Of a DNA stretch of 64,000 bases, positions 26,301 to 41,308 are shown piece by piece (within the stretch, counting starts at the first letter, position 1; each line of letters begins with the position of its first letter). Under the pieces are notes generated by a model. The model searched no databases. It was not told where the DNA came from and saw only the letters and a list, made by a program, of their open reading frames with translations. This stretch comes from Medicago truncatula (Eukaryota > Streptophyta > Magnoliopsida > Fabales > Fabaceae), in contig NC_053045.1 in the NCBI RefSeq assembly GCF_003473485.1, forward strand, positions 34,880,494-34,944,493. The letters are read 5' to 3'. Made by a program: the position numbers and the translations under genes.

Positions 26301-29300
26301 TAGGTACAGTGTCATATAGCCAGTTTTCGTATTAAAATTAGAGATTAAAATTTATCACTCAATGATCACCTCCATCTCAAATTTTTCAATTCCAACAGGC
26401 CCATGACACAGTTATATCAATTGGTCGTTAAATACAATTAGAATTCCCCAAATACAGTATAATTGAAGAACTTGATGCCTGATTTAATTTTCAACTGAAA
26501 CTTAAATATTAATAGAGTACGCAGTTAATAAAAGTGCAGGGCAAGCTGTGATTTATGTGTGTACAATATGTCATCAATAGAAAACATCGGCCAACAAACC
26601 TAAGTAATTAGACCAACAATAACCCTGTATCTGGTCTGTTTTATAAAATAATATATGATAGCATCAATCATGGATACATACTAACAATTTCACCACTGAA
26701 TGCATCCAAACTAATTTGCCTCTTGACAAGATTTCAATATGGTCTACCTAATAGCTAAAATGAAAATGACAGTACATGAACGTTAAAAATGGTCTGCAAC
26801 AGCAGAACTCAATATTTTTCATTAATCTATCTAGACAGGGGGGACACAAGTAAGAACCTTTTCTCCAGAAACAGGGTCTGTGACCGGATCCTCAACAGCA
26901 GTCTGCCTCAAAAATACATTGCCTCTAGTAGCACGAAATAAGATTCTCTCAAATGCCATGGACTTTTCCCTGGGAACAAGACCTGCTAAAAACCCCAACT
27001 TAACTGGCTTTGATGAATCACCTGATAATTCCTTTAAAACAAAACAAATTACAGGATTAGATTCATTAAATTAAGGTTGTCCAACATTATACTAGAAAAA
27101 AGTTAGATATGAGCAGGTAGGATATCTACTTGGTCCTGTAATAAAGGTGCTTCCATAGATTCCCCACTCAGTTGGCGTGATTCATATTCTCTTTGCTGCT
27201 CAATGGCACGGCTTTGAGCTGAGTGGAAAAAGTCACCAGCCTGAAAAGGGGGAACACTATTCATTGATTAACCTGCCATAAATAAGATTTGTATATCTAA
27301 AAGACTAAGACTTCAATTCTATAAAATCGCAAGTATACAATTTTAAACCATATGCACTTCTTATATTTGGAGTGGATATATTAAATTTTAGCATCCAAAG
27401 AAGTATTGAGAATATTTACTTATCTAAGAGATTTGGCAGCACCCAAATCAATATACAGAAACAATCAGGTAGAATCAGATTATATTATAAGCACTATTCA
27501 ATCTTTAGTGTCCTTTTTTAGCTTGCAGAAATACAAGCCTTGGCACATTGTCAACTCCATTTTGCCTTTTATCAGTCCTAGCTTCAGACAACCATGCAAG
27601 AATTACTTACGTGGAATTTATCTTGAACACATCAATTTAAACAAGAATTGGGGGTATCGTAAATTAAGAAGCCCACAAGCAAGCTTGTGGAAATAAATTG
27701 AGTTTGACTTAGGACTACAAAGGGCAGAAGAAATAAATGTTTGAAAGTGACTCAAAATAAATGTTTGAAAGTGACTCAATTAAGCATATTTGATTTTGCT
27801 CAACTTCAACAAAAGAAAGGGAGCCTTGGTAAATTGCTCTTATGGAATTGGGAGGTCATAGGTAATGGCCTTTAGTAAAGACCCACATTGACATCGATCC
27901 TTCCTTGAACCTCGTCATGGCATGAGCTTTGTGGCACCAGGTTGCCCTTTCTTTTTTACAAAAATAGTTTTACCGCGACTATCTCTTTCTGCAGTATTTT
28001 GGTTATAAGCTTTTGTGGATACAAAGTAAGACAATCTACACTCACAATGGGTGAAAGTGAAACTTATATATTCTAGTTCAACATTGATAAGAGATGCAGA
28101 TAACTGTTCTCAATTTTCATTTTTCCGATGAAATTAAAGAAAAGTCATCAACCTACTCTTTTTTTCTGTTACTTGACATAAATATACATCTTGAAAGGTC
28201 ACAGTAACAATCCGGGCCACTTAAAAAACAATCAGGCTAAACGCATACTTAAGAAAACAATCAGGCTAAATGCATGAAGCAGCATATAATTACCATTTCT
28301 CTCTCTAAATTATGCATAATATTTGGATAAAAGACACATAGTGATTTGTGGTATACGTAGAGAACAGACTGTACCTTCTGCAGAACAAGCTTATACTCAA
28401 CAAGTTCATTGTATGTGCGTTGCAACTTTTCACCATTTGCATTCATCTCAGTTAACTCTGACTCGATTTCTGTAAGTTTTATCTATTACAAGCACACAAT
28501 ATGTCAACTTACAAAATAAATTAAAAGGGGAAAACAACCTTGTCAGTAAATGTATTTGCATACCTCAATGTCATCGATGTTCACGTCAGACTGTGTTGTG
28601 GAACCTTTTGGTGAAACACCTGCCTTAAACATTTGCTCCTTGAAAAAACGCAATTTACGAGCCATCTCTCCACATCTTTTAATCTTCACAAGGATCAACA
28701 TTTGTCCACCAAACATATTTAAAAACAAAATATCAATATTTTTTTGTAAAAAAACAAAAATCATTGAAATGTAGAACAGAAAATACAGAGAGTTTGGAAG
28801 ACAACATATCCTCCTTAATGCAAGAACAAATCACAAAAGCAAAAGAAAACATCAATGTTGAAAAGCTATCCAATTCCTCATATCTATTTGGGAAACCTCC
28901 TTAAAAAGAACTTGTACTTTACACCAAATAGATGACAAGTACTTATGCCATATCAGCTCAGTTGTTGTGCCAAATAAACTTACTTAAAAATACAAATTAT
29001 GCTCCAACCATACATGAATATATGCAGCAAAGCAAAACTCCAAATTTTAGTAATGTGTAAGAAATAATAACTCGAAAAAAGAAAAGAAAAAAAAAACAAG
29101 CTGTCCACTATCCATTAAGAAGGATCTCTCTACCCTCTCATCTCTGCTACTACCTTGTTCATTATTCCTATAGAGAACTCTTGGAACCATAATAAAAAGA
29201 ATATGATTATAAAGTGTGCAACCTAAAGGCAAAATGGAATGTCATTTTAAAATACCAAAGCTATGCCCAAGACCAGAGCTGACAAAAAAAAAATTAAATT

Positions 29301-30396
29301 TAAGAACATTTCCGCATAAAGAGTTGGCATGGGTCGACAGATTACTAATTCACTTCCAAAAGGTTTTGTAAGAAAGCAAGATGTCAATGTAGTGCAGACA
29401 AATCATTATATTTAGGTTCCAGAAACAAGCAAAAGAATAAGTGACTTATGATAGCGGAAAAAAAGCGCACCTGAGCTGCATAAGTACGTTGAAAAGGGCT
29501 CTTCTCTGAATTAAGCTGAAAATATCATAAGAAAGAACACATTACGCTTAGAAAAACCTCAAAATCCAGCTCATCACCACGCTTCAATTTAGATAAATTA
29601 AAATAACAGGACCACATGATTCGTTGCTGGAAATTTCATGCTTGCATTACATATTCTATGCAGTCCTATTTAAATCTATCAAATACAAACATAAACCTAA
29701 GAACAAAAAAAACATATATAAAAAAAGTGAAACAACAGTGTGATGCAAAATTAAGATCGTGGACTATGAAAATTCAATTATCAAAGACTATTTTCAATTT
29801 TTCACCAACGATTTGAAAAGCACCACGATGAAGTTGGATGAAGTAATCAATTATCATAAAAAAAACATCATAATTAAGCTTTCACATACGCCAATTAAGT
29901 ACAACAGAGCGCAATAACAATATGATGCGAAATTAAGATCTTCAATTTGAAAATCGTATGATCAAAGACTATTTTCATCGAACCACAATGAAGTTCAATG
30001 AACTAATCAATTCAAATGAAAAACATGATAATTAAGATTTCACATAAACCAATTACGTACACGTGAAAAACAAGTGGCAGCTTAATCAGATCAAAAAAAT
30101 AAGCCGATTAATAAAAAATATGAAACAAGCAATCGAAAAGGATCAATAAACAGAACAATGAATACTAATCAGAAAGTAGAAGCAATTAAGAAGAAAATAA
30201 AATCGAAAACGAAGTAGAGAAGGGTTTATGGATGAATACTAACATCTTTGAACTGAAGGAGGCCAAGGTCACCGAGATATGAAACGGTGCAGTGAGCGGA
30301 TTCCATGGGAATGATGAGCTGAATGAGTTGCATAGGTTCGGAACGGAATAGATCCATCGGAGGACAACAACCACCTCCACGCGCAACCTCTCCCAT
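20303..30396 (-). CDS. VHA-a3: V-type H+-ATPase subunit a (VHA-a2/a3-like, tonoplast type)
   Basis: Eighteen exons (gene order): 30244-30396, 29471-29515, 28564-28683, 28375-28482, 27130-27240, 26858-27031, 26033-26170, 25128-25235, 24534-24641, 24262-24410, 23123-23276, 22292-22452, 21989-22195, 21617-21800, 21389-21472, 21107-21300, 20884-20943, 20303-20513. The joined protein has 822 residues, the usual length of the 100-kDa subunit. The N-terminal half is cytosolic ([35 protein letters not shown]). The C-terminal half has several membrane helices ([32 protein letters not shown]). R728 in [14 protein letters not shown] is the arginine needed for proton transfer (R735 in yeast Vph1). It pumps protons into the vacuole as the fixed half-channel of the Vo sector. 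The start [16 protein letters not shown] and C-terminus resemble the tonoplast isoforms a2/a3 more than a1. Introns carry SINE and MITE pieces. Confidence 0.95.
21522..21540 (+). repeat. Poly(A) tract in a VHA-a intron
   Basis: An uninterrupted A run of about 19 bases lies in intron 14, followed by T10 and G-rich runs near 21577-21597. A second homopolymer, about 13 G, lies near 23481-23493 in intron 10. These are prone to length error and length variation. Confidence 0.8.
24729..25033. mobile_element. Stowaway-like MITE in VHA-a intron 8
   Basis: The left end TACCCCCTCCACAATGAG and the right end AAGACGGAGGCACTATA show the CCCTCC.../...GGAGG inverted ends and TA borders of Tc1/mariner MITEs, about 300 bp apart in AT-rich DNA. 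The ends are diverged. Confidence 0.45.
25305..25350 (+). mobile_element. SINE fragment in VHA-a intron 7
   Basis: (CAA)n followed by CCAAGCCTTATCCCACTAAG and TGGGGAT. This word combination is a familiar piece of a widespread plant SINE, here truncated after GTGGGGAT. Confidence 0.5.
27825..27965 (+). mobile_element. Au-type SINE-like sequence in VHA-a intron 4
   Basis: GAGGTCATAGGTAATGGCCT...GAACCTCGTCATGGCATGAG, then CTTTGTGGCACCAGGTTGCC and a T-rich end. The last two words are close to the body of the tRNA-derived Au-like plant SINE (usually GGAGCTTCGTGCACCGGG...GCCC). Diverged; edges approximate. Confidence 0.45.
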
Positions 30397-31499
30397 GATG
30401 ATGATGATTGATGATTCAGATAAGACGAAGGAACGAGGAGGCCAATATCGATCTCAGTTTAAATCAACTATAGGCCTCAGAGACAGGCACGTTCTTCCTT
30501 CGTCTTCTTCCTCTTTCTCTCTCTATATTATTTTCTTTTCGCTGTTGATCAGATTTTTTTTGTTGATCAGATTGATTGATTTTATTTTTTATTTTTATCT
30601 AGCACCAAAATTAACAATATTTTATTACTTAAATTATTTAAATAAAAAAATTGACAAGTTTTTTAAATAATTATTAATAAGAAAATAAAATTAAAAAAGT
30701 CATTAAAATGGGGAGAACATCACAATAGTAGGAACAAGAAAATTTTAGCCCCTACATTTGTTAAAAAAAATAAGAAATTTAGCCCCTACTAGAAACAATA
30801 TTTTTATCTTCTTTGTCAAAAATATTTATCATAATATATGCCAAAATTAATAGCATTCCATATATACAATTAAGTAAAATAATCGTTAATAATAACAAAA
30901 CAAAAATAGTGATTAGAGTTTCACATTTAAAGTAATTAAAAGAGAAATTTAGGATTCAAACTTTGAACGGTGTATATACTATCAACTTTTTTTTATCAAT
31001 TACATCTATCGTTATCAACCGAAATATGCCAACAATATAACAAAATTGTTTTTAACTTGGCTCTTCTCTCAACCTCAGATTAATAGTGCATGTTCATCTT
31101 GTAAAAAATATAATGCATGTTCATTGTATGTATGTATTTTAGAAGAAAAAAAAAATGTGCATTGACCAGATGTGTTTTTAAAATTATAATTTAATTCTAA
31201 ATTATTTTCTTTGATAAAATGAATAAATTTTAAAACTAATTTTTATTTATATTTAGTTAAAAAAACACGAATTTTTATTATGAAAAAAATATACAATAAC
31301 AGTTAAATTGAAGATTCGAGATTTGAGCTCCATTAATATTATTGGAGGAAGGTAAGTGTAAATTTAAATATGATTTATCTTTAAGTTTTATTTACCCTAC
31401 ATCACCCTTCACCAACTTACATTTATTTTATAAAAATAAAAAAATAAAAAAACACAAGCACCGATGATAATGTAAAATTATTTAACACAATAAATCAAT
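30397..31499. other. Upstream region of VHA-a and AT-rich spacer
   Basis: The first 150 bases should be the leader and promoter of the V-ATPase gene, with CT-rich sequence near 30490-30530, as is usual for plant leaders read on the other strand. The rest is low-complexity AT-rich DNA. No gene seen. Confidence 0.5.
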
Positions 31500-31504
31500 T
31501 ATAT

Positions 31505-31666
31505 TGTTCTGTATCAGCCAAGATGAGCTTTGGCTCATTTACTTAGGCTCAATACTATTCAAAGCTCAAACACCATGTTTGACAACATTACTTGCGACCC
31601 ACCCCTTCTCCGCGAGGGGGGTGCACATAGCGAACAAGACCGGTTCAAACGAACCACAACGTCTCT
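31505..31666 (+). repeat. Truncated 5' LTR
   Basis: Matches the first about 160 bases of the right LTR with scattered C/T and G/A differences, then runs straight into the end of the antisense ORF. The rest of this LTR was lost with gag-pol. Confidence 0.75.
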
Positions 31667-31674
31667 GTTGCCTT

Positions 31675-32238
31675 CATGACGTTGTTCATCGCCACTTTAG
31701 TTTGCGGCCTAACCAGGAAGAATCTCTTCTGGAACTTCGTGGCTTCACTATTAAAGGCCTCAAACAACACTTTGCACTAGCGAAAGGACACACGGTTATA
31801 CCCGTCATCTTTGTTCAATCCTCGCTGAATGGTAAAAATGGCGAAAAACAGTTCCCCAATAACGGGAAGGCGCAAGAAGCGACAAACCAATTCAAAAACT
31901 ATCATGTAGGCAAAGGAGTCTGGACTTAGCTGGGAAGGACACAACTCCATCCATTCGAAAACACTCACTTGGAATGGGGGAAAAGGAAGCCTGAAACCCA
32001 CCTCCTGAAAAACCGCCTCATACATAGGGATACGATTCCCCGAAAATCGGGAACAAATTCTATCTGAGGTAGTAGGAAGGGTAATCTCCCACTCTTCTTT
32101 CCTTCCAATCAAACAGCGCGGGATTCTCGCCGCCCCATTAGTCGAGAAAAGCGAAACCGCCTCTAAGGTTTCCTTTCCCACCCAAAAATGTTTGTGCGCA
32201 ACCTCACTATCCCTACTTGAATTGCCTGCCATGATCAA
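31675..32238 (-). pseudogene. Broken antisense extra ORF of the retroelement (Transposase_28-like)
   Basis: On the minus strand, from the ATG of MAGNSSRDSEVAHKHFW, the frame contains RIPMYEAVFQEVGFRLPFPP, FQVSVFEWMELCPSQLSPDS, FAYMIVFELVCRFLRLPVI and ELFFAIFTIQRG. These are the hallmarks of the plant domain called 'putative gypsy type transposon' (PF04195, Transposase_28). A TAG stop follows VSFR (31777-31779), but the same frame goes on with KVLFEAFNSEATKFQKRFFL and VRPQTKVAMNN before homology ends at the LTR junction. Despite the domain name these are not transposases; they occur as extra ORFs, often antisense near the 3' end, in Tat-lineage elements. No function can be assigned. Confidence 0.78.
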
Positions 32239-33455
32239 ACCTGAAAGGAAAAAGCAAAGAGAGGATCAACCAAAAAAGATCACACTCATCTCTCTTTCAA
32301 ACCAACAGGGCTGATCATTACAAAAAGGAGTTTTCCAGAAGACTCTGACGACATGGCAAAATTTTAACGGACAAACGAGCGACCGCAGCAACCATGCACG
32401 ACACCGACTAGGCGTAACCCTAAAAAAATTAAAGCATGTTGCCAATATTTCTCTCTAAATGCAGAAAACAGACAGCAAAACTACTAAGTCTCCCTACACA
32501 TAGTGGGAACCACCGTCACAAACGGCAGAAACCACTACGTCGGAGTAACTTCTACCCTAAAAACATGCATTTCTACAGTTTCTTAATCAGGAAACTAAAG
32601 AAGTCAAGCAAAAAAACAGAGGGAAGAAGAATCATCATAGCGTTACCTATTACGATGGATGAAAAACTGGACTTGAAGTGAGAAGTTGAAGGTTCGGATG
32701 TGCTTCGTCTCTGAAAGAACTCTTGGAAATTTTCTGAATTTCTAAAATATGAAGTGATGAAAAATGTTCCAAACAAGCGTTTGAACTATTTATACCCACC
32801 TCACAAAGCTTTCAAAGGCGACGAAGTTGCAATCCAGTGCAATCCTTCGCATACAACTCTCCACTCAAGTGGCTTACCCACGGTACAGATCAAATTAAAT
32901 CACCCATCCAAGGGCCATGATTAAAAATAGTGGTTCCTCAAACGTCATGATCAAATCAACGGTACTGATGGTACCTTGGAAACACAAACCAAGAATACAC
33001 TCCAAGCACTAGGTACTCAAGTACCATAGTAGCCTTTACACGTGTCACTCAGAAACCAAAGGTCATGTCTCCTCAACCTTTCCTCGAGACGTGGGCATTA
33101 ATTGTGGAATGACAATCGACCAAACTTCCTGACGATGGAATCTTTTCATATGATCAAGAAACAGTTGAGCACTCGCTTGCTGAATACAGAGCATTTTAAC
33201 TGGCGAACCTGTCCCGCTATGAAACAAAAATGCTCGAAGAAACAGCGAGCACATCCCAACACGCGCTCGTCCAAATTCTCTTTAGCATTTTAGCTACCCA
33301 AAACAAACGATTCTCGAATGCGAGGCGTTTTCACACGCCCCGAACAACCCGACTCTCCATAAACAAACTTCTCTTCTTTGACCCTTTACGAACAGCAAAA
33401 CATGCCCACCCTTAAGTCATCACTCTTTATCAAGAGCAACGACTTGGGGGGCTAT

Positions 33456-33909
33456 TGTTCTGGACCGGCCAAAAGGAGTTTTGGCCCATTTACATAGGCC
33501 CAATACTATTCAAAGCCCAAACACCACGTTTGGCAACATTACTTGCTACACACCCCTTCTCTGTGAGGGGGGTGTAGGGAGAGAACAAGGCCGGCTCAAA
33601 CGAACCACAACGTTTCTCTGCACGTTCCCGCAATAATCTCTCTGGCGGTTACACTTCCCACGTTTTCGTAACCACCAGAGTCTGGTGTGTCATTACAACG
33701 GCTCTGCAGCCCTCCACCTCTCTGTATAGGGGAGTCATAACAGTCCCCAAGGTAGAATCTAACTCTTTCTCTGGTCTCTACTTACTTGAGCGTCGGAGTA
33801 CCTGCAGGTACACCCCCTGTTCCAAGAAGCATTCTTGACGCATTCTACCACCACTTAAACCACCGCATTTAAAGCACCGACAGTCACCTTCTGATCAGGT
33901 ACGATCACA
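33456..33909 (+). repeat. Complete 3' LTR
   Basis: 454 bp from TGTTCTGGACC to ...GATCACA, bounded by the polypurine-like tract on the left and the TATAT duplication on the right. Confidence 0.78.
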
Positions 33910-33914
33910 TATAT

Positions 33915-35040
33915 TATCATATGTGTATTATTATTATTTTGGTCAAGTCCTATGTGTAATTTTTTTATTGGTGGTTAATATGACATTATCTACGCTACTA
34001 ATATGACATTTTTCTATATAAGTTTTTTTGACAAATTTTTTCTATATAAGTTATCTGGTAGAGATAGTCTTATTTGACTTGACAAAAAATAAAAACTTAT
34101 TTGAGACATTAAACATGATTATGTCTTTGTTAAAATCCAAATTTTCATGTTTTTTGTTCATGAAAACTCATTTTTGTAGAAAAACTCTAAATTTGTGTCG
34201 AAGAGATCTTATATTATTCAAAATATTTCTACAAAATCCCATTTAAAAATATATTTCTACAAAATCCCATTAAAAAATATGAAGTGTAAAAATAAGTTGA
34301 CTTACAAACATGGGAAAAAAATGTAGATAAAAAATATTTAAAGGACCATTATCTGATTTAAAAATTTAGAGGAACTAAAAAAAATATTAATATTAATCTG
34401 ATTTAAAAATTTAGAGGAACAAAAACAAAATATAACAAAAATTAGAGGAACTAAAAACAAAATATAATATTAGTCTGATTTACAATCTAAAAATTAGAGT
34501 GATATTTAGATCCAAATTCCAATTTTTTTTAATAAGATCCATAATTCCATTTGTAAATTATATTTCGATAGTGAATTTTAAATGTACATATTGTTAATGC
34601 ATCTGCCTTATAATACTTGGCAGTACATAATTGTTTTTCCACAAATATTTTCAATATAACTTTTTCAAATTTGAGATCTTATGAAAACTGTTATCAACGA
34701 GTATCTAGCCGTGCACGGCGAGATACCCATACCCATATTAATAATAAAATAAATACATAAACTATACTAAATAATTATATTCCCAAAAAGGAAATTGTGC
34801 CGTAAACACGTTTTTTTTTTTTTTTTATGCCGTAAATACATAAATGTCACGAGGACAACACAATGTATTGTTATCCTTTCAAAAAAAAAATGTATTGTTA
34901 TATACAACAATGTAGTTTAAATTCCGGATACCTCCTATTCACCTTTAACATAAGAATCCTAATTCCACAAATATTATTGTGAGTCTCCTTTGGATTGCAC
35001 TAGTCAAATGTTATCAGGGTTGCCAAAGATAGTTAAAAGT
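33915..35040. other. AT-rich spacer with a short tandem repeat
   Basis: No gene. ATCTGATTTAAAAATTTAGAGGAAC occurs at 34351 and again at 34396, with further AAATTAGAGGAACTAAAAAC copies up to 34500: a local degenerate repeat of about 45 bp. Confidence 0.6.
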
Positions 35041-35364
35041 AGGTTAAATTACACATGGAATTCTTTAAGTTTGACGTTTGTAGCATATTGATCCTTTAAG
35101 TTATTATTTTAATCACACATAAGTTCCTTTAAGTTTGATATTTGTAACAGATTGGTCCTTTAAGTTATTTTGGTCACACTAAGTCTTTTAAGTTTGTAAA
35201 AATTTTCAATTTAGTCCTTATGTTAACCAAAAGGTTGATGTCACATAAGGACTAAATTGAAAACTTTTACAAACTTAAAAGACTTATATGTGACAAAAAT
35301 AACTTAAAAAATCAATATATTACAAACCTCAAACTTAAAGGACCCCAAATGTAATTTAGCCCTA
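35041..35364. mobile_element. Hairpin-forming MITE
   Basis: AAGTTTGTAAAAATTTTCAATTTAGTCCTTATG on the left pairs with CATAAGGACTAAATTGAAAACTTTTACAAACTT on the right. The outer words GGTTAAATTACA and TGTAATTTAGCCCT pair as well. The left arm holds an extra copy of the unit CCTTTAAGTTTGATATTTGTA, so the element is an imperfect hairpin with an internal duplication. No coding capacity. Confidence 0.7.
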
Positions 35365-35683
35365 AAAGTAATTAGAAAAAATTGCTCTCGCCTTACTCTT
35401 TTTTTACTGTTGTTGGTATTTGTTATCAATGTGAGAAGCTACACTGGTAAACAAAGACGGCCTTTAGGAAAGAAAAAAACAAATGACAATTTCAGAAACC
35501 ACCAAAAAAAAAAAAAACTAACGGGGACACATTACTAATTTCCTGTATGTCATATATAATATGTATCATCACTGGGGACGGGTAGATAATTGATAGCTAA
35601 AATGGTTGGAGTTACTTAATACATGAAACTAGCTTAAGTATCAAACAGTCCCCTAAAACCAATGATGACCCTGCCTCATCGTA

Positions 35684-40752
<5,069 letters not shown>

Positions 40753-40843
40753 GGATTGGTTTTGAGAAAACGCGCGAATGGAAAATGGAAATGAAGAAGT
40801 GAGTGAGGACAAGAGTATGAATGAAGATGTAACTGCGAGATAT

Positions 40844-40908
40844 GGCGCGCAAAAGGTACTTGTTTTCCCGCCTTAGCTTTCTGGGCTTTATGGGCTGAGA
40901 TTTGGGCT
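40844..40908 (-). promoter_or_regulatory. MCM4 promoter: two E2F-type sites and three TGGGCT elements
   Basis: Upstream of the ATG lie GGCGCGCAAAA (40844-40854, E2F TTTGCGCGCC on the other strand) and TTTTCCCGCC (40863-40872, E2F GGCGGGAAAA). TGGGCT follows at 40882, 40891 and 40903. E2F sites drive S-phase transcription of plant MCM genes. A third GC-rich word, ACGCGCGAA, lies at 40770-40778, close to the ATG. Confidence 0.75.
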
Positions 40909-40910
40909 TT

Positions 40911-41308
40911 TATCACATTCACTTATGGTGATTTGTGATTGCTATCTAGGCACCTAACAAGTGTTAAACAATAATTAACTACTGTTCAAATTACTTCAAT
41001 AGTCGATCACCGTTTGCCAGCAAGAAATTGCTGAGTGTCTAAAGAGCAATCACTTTCATATTCAATTTTAAATGTAAGAGTTTTTTTTATTGTATTTTGT
41101 AAATCTCAAATTTTGAGTTGTACAAAAGAGAAATACTTATTTGGTCATAAGTCTAGATGTATAGTGCTTAGACACACATGAAATGAGACACTTGTCCCCA
41201 AAATATTAAATTAATTTTATTTTTTATTTTTAGAAAAAATGTCTCTTTATATGTTTGTCTATACACTGTATTGTTTGTGACCATAGAAGAGTAGCTCGTC
41301 CCATATAT
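40911..41308. other. Spacer upstream of MCM4
   Basis: AT-rich; no gene or clear transposon recognised before the inverted-repeat element that starts near 41309. Confidence 0.5.

Larger units (their letters stand above)
31505..33909 (+). mobile_element. Deleted Ty3/gypsy retrotransposon (Tat/Ogre-like) with target duplication
   Basis: The two ends carry a direct repeat: 31505-31666 and 33456-33617 (shared words TTTACtTAGGCtCAATACTA, CAAAC(G)AACCACAACGT). The right LTR starts TGTTCTGG and ends ...GATCACA at 33909, so it is complete at 454 bp. The left one stops matching after about 31666. TATAT flanks the element on both sides (31500-31504, 33910-33914), a 5-bp target duplication. A purine-rich tract, CTTGGGGGGCTA, directly precedes the right LTR as a polypurine tract would, which sets the orientation as +. 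Gag and pol are missing. What remains inside is an antisense extra ORF (see 31675-32238). Confidence 0.82.

Noticed and set aside
31504-31929. 141-codon open frame on the + strand
   Set aside because: It begins in the LTR and runs antisense to the better-supported Transposase_28-like sequence; its translation matches nothing.
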